The notes: generated by a model from the letters alone, not told the origin. A DNA stretch of 11,115 nucleotides from Armatimonadota bacterium (GCA_026419655.1 JANZZA010000226.1:1-11115); one strand, 5' to 3'. Counted from the first letter of the stretch, positions 1-6,682 are shown. A program made the numbers and translations.

Positions 1-1735
1 CGTCAAGCCTCTGCCCGGCAGCCAGCTCCAACTTACCATTACCCTGGGGGCGGAGGAGGTAAATTCCTTCTTCGACAAGGTCTACCGGCGGCTCTCCCAG
101 AGCGGCCGCATACGGGGCTTCCGGCCAGGCAAGGCGCCAAAGACCATCATCCGTCACGTTTTTGGCGAGGACCAGATAAGAGCCAGCGCCTACGTGGAGA
201 TGCTCGAGGACGTGCTGCCGAAGGCGCTTGAGACACTTGGGCGTCAGGTTCTCGGCGACCCGGCTTTGCCCGCCCTGGAAGAGGTAGAACTTGCAGAGGA
301 CAAGGGCGTGACGTTGCCCGTCACGGTGTCGGTCTATCCTGAGGCAGAGGTGGGCGAGCTTGGGGAGATTAAGATTTTGCGACCCTCCGTGGAAGTCACG
401 GAAAAAGAAGTGGACGAGATGCTAGAGGAACTGCGCGAGGAGAAGGCCACCTGGCAGGAGGTCTCTCGTGCCGTTGCGCCGGGCGACCGGGTCACTATAG
501 ACCTTGCCATCTACTACGACGACGAACTCAAGGCCACTCGCGAAGGTGTCTCCTTCATGGCAATAGCCCCTGAGGAAGACGAAGAACAAAGCGCAGCAAG
601 CAAGGTTGTCGGGCACTTTGTTGGCCAGACTGTAGTAGCCGACGCAAAACCTTCCCAAAGCGCCGAAGCTGAGGAGGCTGTTACGCGGCGAACCGAGGCG
701 ACCATACGCAAGGTCGAGGAGAAGGTTCTGCCCGCAGTGGACGACGACTTCGCCCGGAGCCTTGGGGATTACGACAATCTAGAAGCCCTGAAAGAGGATA
801 TCCGCGCCCAACTGAGGACTCAAAAAGAGCGCCGTGCCAGGGAGCGCATTGAATCTCAGGCACTGGCTCATCTGCTGGCCGTGACAGATGTTGAGATACC
901 CGAGATACTGCTAGAGCATATTACGGCGGCGCGGCTTGACAACCTCGAAGAGGAGCTCAAAAGCATTGGGTCCAGCCTCCAGGAGCTGGCCGACGCTGGC
1001 ACGCTGGACCTTCAGAAAATCCAGGATGGTGAGCGCCAGCGAGCTGCGGTCGGTCTAGAAGTGAAACTGGCTCTCGAGGCCCTCACGAAGCGCGAGAACC
1101 TGGTACCTGAAGAGCAGGACATCGAAGAGGAAATCGAAGAGCTGGCTCGACGCACCCGCAACGACGTTGATTTCGTCCGGCAGGCTTACGAGCTTCAAGA
1201 CGATGTTCGAGAGCAAATAGACAGTCGGGCTATCATCCGTCGCGCCGTTCGGTGGGTCATCGAGAGGGCACAAATCGAGGAAGTGCAGGAAGAGGAGTTT
1301 GAGGAACGCTACCGGCAGTTGCTTGAAGAGTTGGAGGAGCGGCGACGGCAGCGCCGCGAGGCTACTGCCAAGCAGGCTGCTGCTGAAACCGGAGAGACAG
1401 GGGTTCCAGGGGCCGAAACCCAACCGGCCGCCGAGTTAGCGGAAAAGCAAACCCAGGCCGAGGGAGCCGGCCAAGCCGCCACGCCCGGCCCGGCATTGGC
1501 TGCTGAGCAGTCGGTTGCTCAGCCACCTGCCGCCGAGCAGCCAGCCACTGAGCAGTCCACCCCTGAGCAGGGCGCCAGTGGAGGGGCTGCTGGTGAGGGC
1601 GCCGGCTTTGAGCAGTCCGCTGATGTGCAGGGCGCCAGTGAGGAGGTGGACGGTGAGCAGTCCGCTGCAGGGGAGGCGGCCGGCGACCAGCCCACCGATG
1701 AACAGTCCGCTGCTGAGCAGTCCGCCGGTGACTAG
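1..1735 (+). CDS. tig: trigger factor (ribosome-associated chaperone), 5' partial, long repetitive C-terminal tail
   Basis: Trigger factor binds the ribosome at the exit tunnel and holds nascent chains in the cytosol. The reading frame is open from base 2 (577 visible residues). The start lies just outside the window, probably by only a few codons, because the first visible residues VKPLPGSQLQLTI match the usual family N-terminus. The ribosome-binding signature GFRPGKAP is at visible residues 40-47. The middle domain (about 154-244) occupies the FKBP-like PPIase position but lacks the usual IPGFE-type core. The helical C-terminal chaperone domain runs from about 245 to 425, beginning LPAVDDDFARSLGDYDNLEAL. 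A charged helix follows, then from about residue 457 a 120-residue Ala/Gln/Glu/Gly/Pro-rich tail with repeated EQSAAEQ-like units. Typical family members have about 430 residues, so the tail is an add-on. The gene is first in a tig-clpP-clpX cluster, a common bacterial arrangement. The identification is firm; only the role of the tail is unknown. Confidence 0.96.
   Translation, partial: VKPLPGSQLQLTITLGAEEVNSFFDKVYRRLSQSGRIRGFRPGKAPKTIIRHVFGEDQIRASAYVEMLEDVLPKALETLGRQVLGDPALPALEEVELAEDKGVTLPVTVSVYPEAEVGELGEIKILRPSVEVTEKEVDEMLEELREEKATWQEVSRAVAPGDRVTIDLAIYYDDELKATREGVSFMAIAPEEDEEQSAASKVVGHFVGQTVVADAKPSQSAEAEEAVTRRTEATIRKVEEKVLPAVDDDFARSLGDYDNLEALKEDIRAQLRTQKERRARERIESQALAHLLAVTDVEIPEILLEHITAARLDNLEEELKSIGSSLQELADAGTLDLQKIQDGERQRAAVGLEVKLALEALTKRENLVPEEQDIEEEIEELARRTRNDVDFVRQAYELQDDVREQIDSRAIIRRAVRWVIERAQIEEVQEEEFEERYRQLLEELEERRRQRREATAKQAAAETGETGVPGAETQPAAELAEKQTQAEGAGQAATPGPALAAEQSVAQPPAAEQPATEQSTPEQGASGGAAGEGAGFEQSADVQGASEEVDGEQSAAGEAAGDQPTDEQSAAEQSAGD
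1500..1735 (+). repeat. degenerate minisatellite inside the tig tail
   Basis: The motif GAGCAGTCC and close variants recur near 1505, 1549, 1608, 1653, 1699 and 1714 and encode EQS units. A 14-bp exact direct repeat (GCAGGGCGCCAGTG) occurs at 1567-1580 and 1627-1640, 60 bp apart. This pattern suggests growth by slippage or unequal recombination. Tail length is therefore likely to vary between relatives (inference). Confidence 0.75.
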
Positions 1736-2070
1736 TCCACTGCTACGCAGCTCGCTGATTAGCAGCGGCCCGCTGCACAGGCAAGCGATGACAACCCGCC
1801 GCCTGATGAAATCGGTGGGGGTGGTGAGAACGGGTCGCATAGGGCCGCCGAGGAGGCAACTGCTGAAAACCCTGGGGACCGGAAATGTGGCAAGGTCTGG
1901 GGCAGGCAAAGGGGCGGCGGCTGAGGAAAACTTTTGAGCGGATGGCTCTTGACAGTTTGCGCGGCCGGCGGCGATAGCGCATGGTCCATGGCTTCCGACA
2001 CTAATTTGCGGGAACCAGGGATGGCCAGCCGCCGTTTGGGTATCATGAACAAAGCTGGGGGTGCATAACC
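1736..2070 (+). other. tig-clpP spacer with coding-like continuation of the tig tail
   Basis: This 335-bp spacer holds no independent gene that I can support. In the tig frame it stays coding-like after the TAG at 1733-1735. It is interrupted once more by TAG at 1760-1762, then open to TGA at 1922-1924, with Ala/Glu/Asp/Gly-rich translation like the tail. A perfect TTGACA lies at 1949-1954, but the best -10 at 18-bp spacing (GATAGC, 1973-1978) matches only three of six consensus bases, so a clpP promoter here is only a possibility. A G-rich ribosome binding site (GGGGGTG near 2057-2063) precedes the clpP start. Confidence 0.5.
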
Positions 2071-2664
2071 GTGATAATACCCACCGTAATTGAGCAAACC
2101 GCACGGGGCGAGAGGATTTTTGACATTTTCTCAAGACTGCTGAGAGACCGCATTATCTTCATCGGCACGCCAATTGATGACACTATCGCGAGCCTGGTGA
2201 TAGCACAAATGTTATTCTTGCAGGGGGAAGACCCGACCGAGCCAATAAACGTTTACATTAATAGCCCTGGGGGGTCCATCACTGCTGGGCTTGCGATTTA
2301 CGACACCATGCAGTACATAGCGCCTGAAGTTCACACGTGGTGCATCGGACAGGCGGCGTCCATGGCGGCGGTACTGCTGGCTGCCGGCACGGTGGGCCAC
2401 CGCTACGCCCTGCCGTATTCGCGCATCCTTTTGCACCAGCCGTGGGGTGGGCTTCAGGGCCAGGCAACCGATATACAGATTCAGGCCGAGGAAATCCTGC
2501 GGTTGCGGCGCTGGCTCAACGAAATCCTCGCCAAGCATACGGGCCAGCCTGTCGAGAAGATCCAGCAGGACACCGAGCGCGACTACTACATGACAGCCGA
2601 AGAGGCGCGCGAGTACGGCATCATTGACGTGGTGGCAGCAAAGCAGCCGGAGTTGAAAATATAG
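2071..2664 (+). CDS. clpP: ATP-dependent Clp protease proteolytic subunit ClpP
   Basis: ClpP is the self-compartmentalised serine peptidase that degrades proteins unfolded by ClpX (or ClpA/ClpC) in the cytosol. The 197-residue product has the standard family length. The catalytic triad is complete: Ser97 in GQAASMAA, His122 in LLHQPWGG and Asp171 in TERDYYMT. The oxyanion and strand region INSPGGSITAG is at about 64-73. The start is GTG at 2071, preceded by a G-rich ribosome binding site about 8 bases upstream. The encoded N-terminus IIPTVIEQTARGERIFDIFSR matches the typical mature ClpP N-terminus, with no long propeptide. The gene ends with TAG nine bases before the clpX start and in the same reading frame, so clpX is probably translated by coupling. 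Identification is near certain. Confidence 0.98.
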   Translation: MIIPTVIEQTARGERIFDIFSRLLRDRIIFIGTPIDDTIASLVIAQMLFLQGEDPTEPINVYINSPGGSITAGLAIYDTMQYIAPEVHTWCIGQAASMAAVLLAAGTVGHRYALPYSRILLHQPWGGLQGQATDIQIQAEEILRLRRWLNEILAKHTGQPVEKIQQDTERDYYMTAEEAREYGIIDVVAAKQPELKI

Positions 2665-2673
2665 GGTCGGCGG

Positions 2674-3969
2674 GTGAGCTATTTGAGCCGAGACTATCGG
2701 AATAGCCATCGCGACTCACGGCGCAGGGTTTGCAGCTTCTGTGGCCGGGAAAGTCCCACGCAGGTCAAGGGGATGGTGGCTGGCCCGGGCGTGCAGATTT
2801 GCGAGGAATGTGTCGCCCTTTGCACCCAGATTCTGCGTGCTCGGGCCCAGGAGGAAGCACAGGACCGCCTCAGCCGCGCCGACGTTCCCACTCCACGCGA
2901 GATCTACGACTTCCTGAGCCAGTATGTAATCGGCCAGGAACAGGCCAAGCGCATCATTTCGGTGGCTGTCTACAATCACTTCAAGCGCGTGCACCTTGGC
3001 GCCCTCGGCGACGGCACCGAGATTGATAAGTCCAACATACTGCTCATAGGCCCCACCGGCGTGGGCAAGACCCTGATCGCCCGCACCCTCGCCCGCTTTC
3101 TGGAAGTCCCCTTTGCCATTGCGGATGCCACTTCCGTGACGGAGGCAGGCTACGTGGGCGAGGACGTGGAGAACATACTGCTTCAGCTTATCATCGCCGC
3201 TGACTGGGACATCGAGCGCGCCCAGAGGGGCGTCGTCTACATTGACGAGATAGACAAGATTGCGCGCAAGCAAGACAGCCCTTCCATCACGCGGGACGTA
3301 TCTGGTGAGGGCGTGCAGCAAGCACTGCTGAAGATTCTTGAGGGTACTGTTGCCAACGTACCGCCTCAGGGCGGGCGCAAGCACCCGCAGCAGGAATTCA
3401 TCCGCATTGATACGCGCAACATCCTGTTTATTTGCGGCGGGGTTTTCGACGGCCTCACGGACATCATCCGCCAGCGCTTGCACCAGCGGAGGCTGGGCTT
3501 TGGCGCAGGGGCGTCAGTGGCCGTGCAGGTAAGCGACGACGAGATTCTCAGCCAGGTGCAGCCCGAGGACCTGATCAAGTTTGGTATGATCCCCGAATTT
3601 GTCGGCCGTCTCCCTGTGGTCGCCACGCTCCACAGCCTCGACCATACCGCCCTGCGCGCTATTCTTACGGAGCCGGCGAATGCTCTCGTGCGCCAGTATC
3701 AGAAGCTGCTGAAGTTGCTCGACGATGTGGAGCTGGTGTTCACGGACGAAGCCCTTGCCGCGATTGCCGACGTGGCCCTCAAGCGCAAGACTGGTGCCCG
3801 GGCATTGCGGACTATCCTTGAAGAGATCATGCTCGACGTGATGTTCGACCTGCCGTCGCGGCGGGACGTTGCCCAGTGCATCATTACCGCCGAGTGTGTC
3901 ACCGAGGGCGCGCCTCCAACTCTGCAACTCCGCAAGGAAAAGGCCGACGAACAGCAGAAAAGTGCCTGA
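2674..3969 (+). CDS. clpX: ATP-dependent Clp protease ATP-binding subunit ClpX
   Basis: ClpX is the hexameric AAA+ unfoldase that feeds substrates into ClpP. The product has 431 residues, close to the family norm. The N-terminal zinc-binding domain has Cys20, Cys23, Cys43 and Cys46. Walker A is GPTGVGKT at 126-133 and Walker B ends in YIDEID with Asp191 and Glu192. The pore loop GYVG is at 159-162, and the RKH loop that contacts substrate tags is at 235-237. The ClpP-docking loop reads LGF (274-276) instead of the commoner IGF, a conservative change. The PEFVGRLP box (307-314) and sensor-2 GARALR (374-379) are intact. The start is GTG at 2674; the only upstream signal is a weak AGGG around 2663-2666 overlapping the clpP stop, which fits translational coupling. 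No convincing terminator follows it. Confidence 0.98.
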   Translation: MSYLSRDYRNSHRDSRRRVCSFCGRESPTQVKGMVAGPGVQICEECVALCTQILRARAQEEAQDRLSRADVPTPREIYDFLSQYVIGQEQAKRIISVAVYNHFKRVHLGALGDGTEIDKSNILLIGPTGVGKTLIARTLARFLEVPFAIADATSVTEAGYVGEDVENILLQLIIAADWDIERAQRGVVYIDEIDKIARKQDSPSITRDVSGEGVQQALLKILEGTVANVPPQGGRKHPQQEFIRIDTRNILFICGGVFDGLTDIIRQRLHQRRLGFGAGASVAVQVSDDEILSQVQPEDLIKFGMIPEFVGRLPVVATLHSLDHTALRAILTEPANALVRQYQKLLKLLDDVELVFTDEALAAIADVALKRKTGARALRTILEEIMLDVMFDLPSRRDVAQCIITAECVTEGAPPTLQLRKEKADEQQKSA

Positions 3970-4046
3970 CAGAGAAGTGCTCTTCAGAGAGTGTGCCTTA
4001 GAGAAAGTTTTTTCAGGTGCCCTCCGTCTCCGTCGGCGCTGACGAA
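3970..4046 (+). other. clpX 3' flank, no gene
   Basis: This short stretch separates clpX from copy A of the RNA candidate. It has a small CTCT/AGAG hairpin with a four-base loop (3980-3991) and a T6 run at 4008-4013. The two are 16 bases apart, so this is not a standard intrinsic terminator. Read-through from clpX into the RNA element is therefore possible (inference). Confidence 0.4.
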
Positions 4047-4283
4047 GGCAAGCCCGGAAGTATCAAACGCGGCCTTTTTCTGCAGCATTGCTTGGGTTTC
4101 CCAGGTGAGTGTCGCAAAATATCTTTTCGCGGAAGAGTAGCGCCTGCGCAATGTGATTTACGGGCGCAAACCCGTGCCGCACACGGACGGGCGGCCATGC
4201 CGAGACCACTTTTGCAATGGTCATCTTGGTATTCCCATTGAGGGCAGCGCGTATAACCTTTGCGGGTTGTTGAATCGACAAGG

Positions 4284-4322
4284 CTTGCCCGGTTCCCACC
4301 AGCTACCAACACTGCGGGCAAG
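4284..4322 (+). other. strong hairpin in the copy-A-specific insert
   Basis: CTTGCCCG (4284-4291) pairs perfectly with CGGGCAAG (4315-4322). The helix can extend by two more G-C pairs across a bulged G4323. The loop is 23 bases and can form an inner GTT/AAC pair. No T run follows, so it is not an intrinsic terminator. It lies inside the long-range helix of copy A and has no counterpart that I can find in copy B. Confidence 0.5.
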
Positions 4323-4662
4323 GCCGCCCGCGCGTCAAAGGGCGTGTGGGGGGAGTATGAGAAGAAGTTCGCGAGGAGAATCTGGGCAGAACTCTTTCCA
4401 CAGCTTCCCTTCCAAAAGAGGCTTCTTCCGGCGGTCCTGCTGCTTGCCAGCCTGTCCAGGAAAACATCCGTGGACTACTGGACAATTCCTCATCCACGGA
4501 GCTATTCGGTTTGTTAGGTAGACTGTTGCAAGGGTCGTCCTTCCGGCCGGCACAAGAAGTCGCCGGTAAAAGGTCGGTCGTACAGCGGTGTGTCCTTTGG
4601 TTGATCTAGGCAAGCCAACACCGAGCTTTGCCAGATTCTCCGAAATGATACTTCCCGCCTGA

Positions 4663-4707
4663 CTCTTTCCTGCCTGAAACAAGATCCCGAGTAAACTGAA
4701 TACTCCC
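4663..4707 (+). repeat. conserved 45-bp end of the element, copy A
   Basis: The reverse complement of this segment matches 9493-9537 at 42 of 45 positions without gaps. All three differences are transitions. It contains the GAGTA/TACTC hairpin (4689-4693/4701-4705) with a seven-base loop. It lies at the 3' end of the RNA candidate and stops 16 bp before the -35 box of the next gene. Confidence 0.9.
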
Positions 4708-4723
4708 TTCGTGCGCGGTTTGT

Positions 4724-4753
4724 TTGACGCCGTGAAAATCCCCTCCTTATAAT
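4724..4753 (+). promoter_or_regulatory. sigma70-type promoter of the oxidoreductase-isomerase cassette
   Basis: TTGACG (4724-4729, five of six consensus) and a perfect TATAAT (4748-4753) are separated by 18 bp. Transcription would start near 4760, about 30 bases before the start codon. The promoter sits immediately outside the end of RNA copy A. Confidence 0.8.
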
Positions 4754-4774
4754 AGGCGCCACCCCAAGTGAGCT

Positions 4775-4780
4775 AGGAGG
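4775..4780 (+). promoter_or_regulatory. consensus ribosome binding site AGGAGG
   Basis: AGGAGG lies nine bases before ATG 4790 and six before an in-frame TTG at 4787. The spacing and the stronger codon favour ATG 4790 as the start. Confidence 0.85.
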
Positions 4781-4789
4781 CAGCGGTTG

Positions 4790-5815
4790 ATGGCTGACAC
4801 CAAGGGTTTCGGCGTTATCGGTGCGGGCGTGTGGGGCGAGACTCACCTGATGGCTTATGCAGCGGACCCGTACGCGCGTCTCGTGGGAGTGTGCGACATC
4901 AACGCGGAGCTAGCGCGTCAGCGAGCGGAGCAATACGGAGCAGAGATGTGGACGACGGACTGGAGGGAGCTGCTCGCTCGCGACGACGTGGACGCGGTGT
5001 CCATCGTCACGCCCGATTTCCTGCACCGCGAAATGGCTGTGGCGGCTGCCGAGGCTGGCAAGCACGTGCTTTTGGAGAAGCCCATGGCCACCAGCATGGA
5101 GGACGCTGAGGCTATTGCCGCTGCCGCGCGCAAGGCCGGCGTGCTCTTGATGGTTGACTTCCACAACCGCTGGAATCCAGCTATGGTGCAGATAAAGCAA
5201 GCCGTTGACGCGGGCGAGCTTGGAGAACTCCAGGTGGCTAGTATACGCCTTAACGACACCATCTGGGTCCCGACCGGCATGCTTTCCTGGGGCGGCAACT
5301 CCACGGTGGTGTGGTTCCTCGGCTCCCACTCCGTAGACCTTGTGCGCTGGCTCTTCAGCGATGAGGTCGCTCGGGTCTACGCCGTCTCTCGCTCGAAGGT
5401 GCTGGCGGGCATGGGCGTGGACACCCCCGATTTCTTCCACTACATCCTTGAGCTGAAGCGCGGCGGCGTGGCCCATATTGAGAACTGCTGGATAATGTCG
5501 GAAAGCATGCCCACGGTTTTCGATTTCAAACTCGAGCTGATCGGGTCTGAGGGCACGGTTTTTGCCGACTGCAGCAGTCATCGCATGGTTCAGAAGTACA
5601 CAAAGGCCGGAGGGACATACCCTGACGTGGCCGTGCGGGTGGACATTCACGGGCGGCCGGCTGGCTTTGGGGTGGAAAGTATTCGGGCTTTCGTCCGCGC
5701 GGTGGTACTGGGCGAGCCGCTGCCAGTTAGCATAGATGACGGAGTGGAGAATACGCGCGTGCTGGTTGCCGTCCACGAGTCGGCTCGCACGGGCCAGCCG
5801 GTTCAGGTTCGTTGA
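4790..5815 (+). CDS. Gfo/Idh/MocA family NAD(P)-dependent oxidoreductase
   Basis: Members of this family oxidise or reduce a hydroxyl of sugars, inositols or related polyols using NAD(P)(H) in the cytosol. The 341-residue protein has the typical length and layout. An N-terminal Rossmann fold carries GAGVWG at 11-16, and Asp36 at the end of the second strand favours NAD over NADP. The dinucleotide/substrate signature EKP is at 96-98 with the usual catalytic Lys97. The C-terminal alpha/beta domain starts near 123 and carries GSHSVDLVRW with His180 and Asp183. The position four residues before His180, normally the catalytic Asp (as in D-x-G-x-H), is Phe176, so the chemistry may be altered. It has its own promoter and a strong ribosome binding site. 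An isomerase/epimerase-like gene follows after 36 bp, which suggests a sugar or inositol pathway. The substrate cannot be read from the sequence. Confidence 0.92.
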   Translation: MADTKGFGVIGAGVWGETHLMAYAADPYARLVGVCDINAELARQRAEQYGAEMWTTDWRELLARDDVDAVSIVTPDFLHREMAVAAAEAGKHVLLEKPMATSMEDAEAIAAAARKAGVLLMVDFHNRWNPAMVQIKQAVDAGELGELQVASIRLNDTIWVPTGMLSWGGNSTVVWFLGSHSVDLVRWLFSDEVARVYAVSRSKVLAGMGVDTPDFFHYILELKRGGVAHIENCWIMSESMPTVFDFKLELIGSEGTVFADCSSHRMVQKYTKAGGTYPDVAVRVDIHGRPAGFGVESIRAFVRAVVLGEPLPVSIDDGVENTRVLVAVHESARTGQPVQVR

Positions 5816-5851
5816 GCTGGCCGCCTGGCCCGTGGCAGGGAGAGCAAGCAA

Positions 5852-6682
5852 GTGCCCAAGGGCAAGATTCCCACGGCGCGACCGCGACTGGCTCTCTGTA
5901 CCATCGCTTTTCGTGAGCGATTGGTGGAAAATGTTCTCGACCTGGCCAAGGAGCTGGGTTTCGAGGGCGTTGAGCTATGGGGCCGTGAGCCGCACGTGAG
6001 CGAGGTCTACGACTATAACCGCACGCGGCTCTGCCGACGGATGTGCGAAGAGCGCGGGCTGGAGATAGCTGCTCTTGGATCGTACCTGCGCTTCGCTCCT
6101 ACAAGGAAAAACTCTGACGATGCCAGCCTTTTGGACACCCTTCACACGGCCCATACCCTTCGGGCGCCGATAGTAAGGGTATGGGCCTCAGACGTGCCGT
6201 CCGCTAAGGCCAGTGCCGCGCTTTGGGAACAGGTGGTAACCGAAGCCAGGGAGGCAGCCCGGCGCAGTCGCCGCCTGGGCATCGTGCTGGCTGTTGAGAT
6301 GCACGACGATACTCTCTGTGATACTGCTGATAGTGCCCGCCGGCTGGTCGAGGAAGTCGGCTGTGACAATCTTCGCCTGAACTTCCAGGTGGGGGCGCGC
6401 CAGGGATGCGAAGACCCTGTCGAGCGCCTGAAAAAGGTTTGCGATTACGTAGTCCACGTTCATGCCCAGAACTTTTTCCAGCTCTCGACCGCCAACGGCG
6501 ACGGCCCGAAACGGGCACCTCTTGGCGAAGGAATAGTTGACTACGAGACACTAATCTCTCTGCTGCGCCAAAGGGGTTACACCGGCTGGATTTCGGTGGA
6601 GTTTGCGTCCGTTGAAGGCGACGGTAAGACAGAAGCGATTGCCGCCGACCTGGCATATCTGAGGCGGTTGGTGGGAGCCTGA
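5852..6682 (+). CDS. sugar phosphate isomerase/epimerase-like TIM-barrel protein (AP endonuclease 2 family)
   Basis: The 276-residue product belongs to the xylose-isomerase-like TIM-barrel superfamily, which includes IolE, hydroxypyruvate isomerase and sugar epimerases. These enzymes use a divalent metal to isomerise or dehydrate sugars and polyols. Visible family features are GFEGVELWG (36-44), the strand ending in AVEMHDD with metal-ligand candidate Glu149, HVHAQNF (202-208), LGEGIVDY (224-231) and SVEF with Glu250. The usual D-x-x-H segment of the third ligand is replaced by LNFQ (176-179), which occurs in some subfamilies. The start is GTG 5852 with AGGGAGAG eight bases upstream. It follows the oxidoreductase by 36 bp and is presumably cotranscribed with it. 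Together they look like successive steps of sugar or inositol conversion. The exact reaction is unknown. Confidence 0.88.
   Translation: MPKGKIPTARPRLALCTIAFRERLVENVLDLAKELGFEGVELWGREPHVSEVYDYNRTRLCRRMCEERGLEIAALGSYLRFAPTRKNSDDASLLDTLHTAHTLRAPIVRVWASDVPSAKASAALWEQVVTEAREAARRSRRLGIVLAVEMHDDTLCDTADSARRLVEEVGCDNLRLNFQVGARQGCEDPVERLKKVCDYVVHVHAQNFFQLSTANGDGPKRAPLGEGIVDYETLISLLRQRGYTGWISVEFASVEGDGKTEAIAADLAYLRRLVGA

Larger units (their letters stand above)
4047..4707 (+). ncRNA. candidate structured noncoding RNA, copy A
   Basis: No protein gene is evident here. The stretch is collinear, on the opposite strand, with 9493-10021. Helices visible in this copy: CAAGC/GCTTG at 4049-4053/4090-4094; a 7-position helix with one A x C mismatch at 4113-4119/4125-4131; a long-range helix of 15 pairs with four G.U at 4208-4222/4521-4535; CCGGC/GCCGG at 4547-4551/4562-4566, followed by conserved TAAAAGGT; a hairpin at 4609-4615/4625-4632 with loop CAACACCGA and a bulged T at 4629; and GAGTA/TACTC at 4689-4693/4701-4705 inside the conserved 45-nt end. 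Several helices differ from copy B by paired changes, which supports RNA function. The G.U pairs indicate + strand transcription. Copy A is about 130 bases longer than B inside the long-range helix. The ends are approximate and the promoter is unknown. I recognise no known RNA family. Confidence 0.7.

Noticed and set aside
1949..1978. clpP promoter with perfect TTGACA.
   Set aside because: The -10 at 18-bp spacing (GATAGC) matches only three of six bases, so it is noted but not called as a feature.
1733..2664. TAG recoded as a sense codon, because tig and clpP could both read through.
   Set aside because: ClpP and ClpX have normal family ends and starts, the zinc-ribbon gene also ends in TAG, and no other gene has an internal TAG.
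3980..4013. Intrinsic terminator after clpX.
   Set aside because: The four-pair hairpin is weak, and 16 bases separate it from the T6 run.
4204..4240. Two local hairpins (GACCA/TGGTC and CAATGG/CCATTG) that would compete with the long-range helix, like a switch.
   Set aside because: Copy B has no equivalent local hairpins, whereas the long-range helix is kept in both copies. Chance pairing of short arms is the simpler explanation.
4910..5851. 313-residue open frame on the - strand opposite the oxidoreductase.
   Set aside because: It is a shadow of the strongly supported + strand gene, a common effect of high G+C. The same holds for the long - strand frames opposite tig, clpP and clpX.
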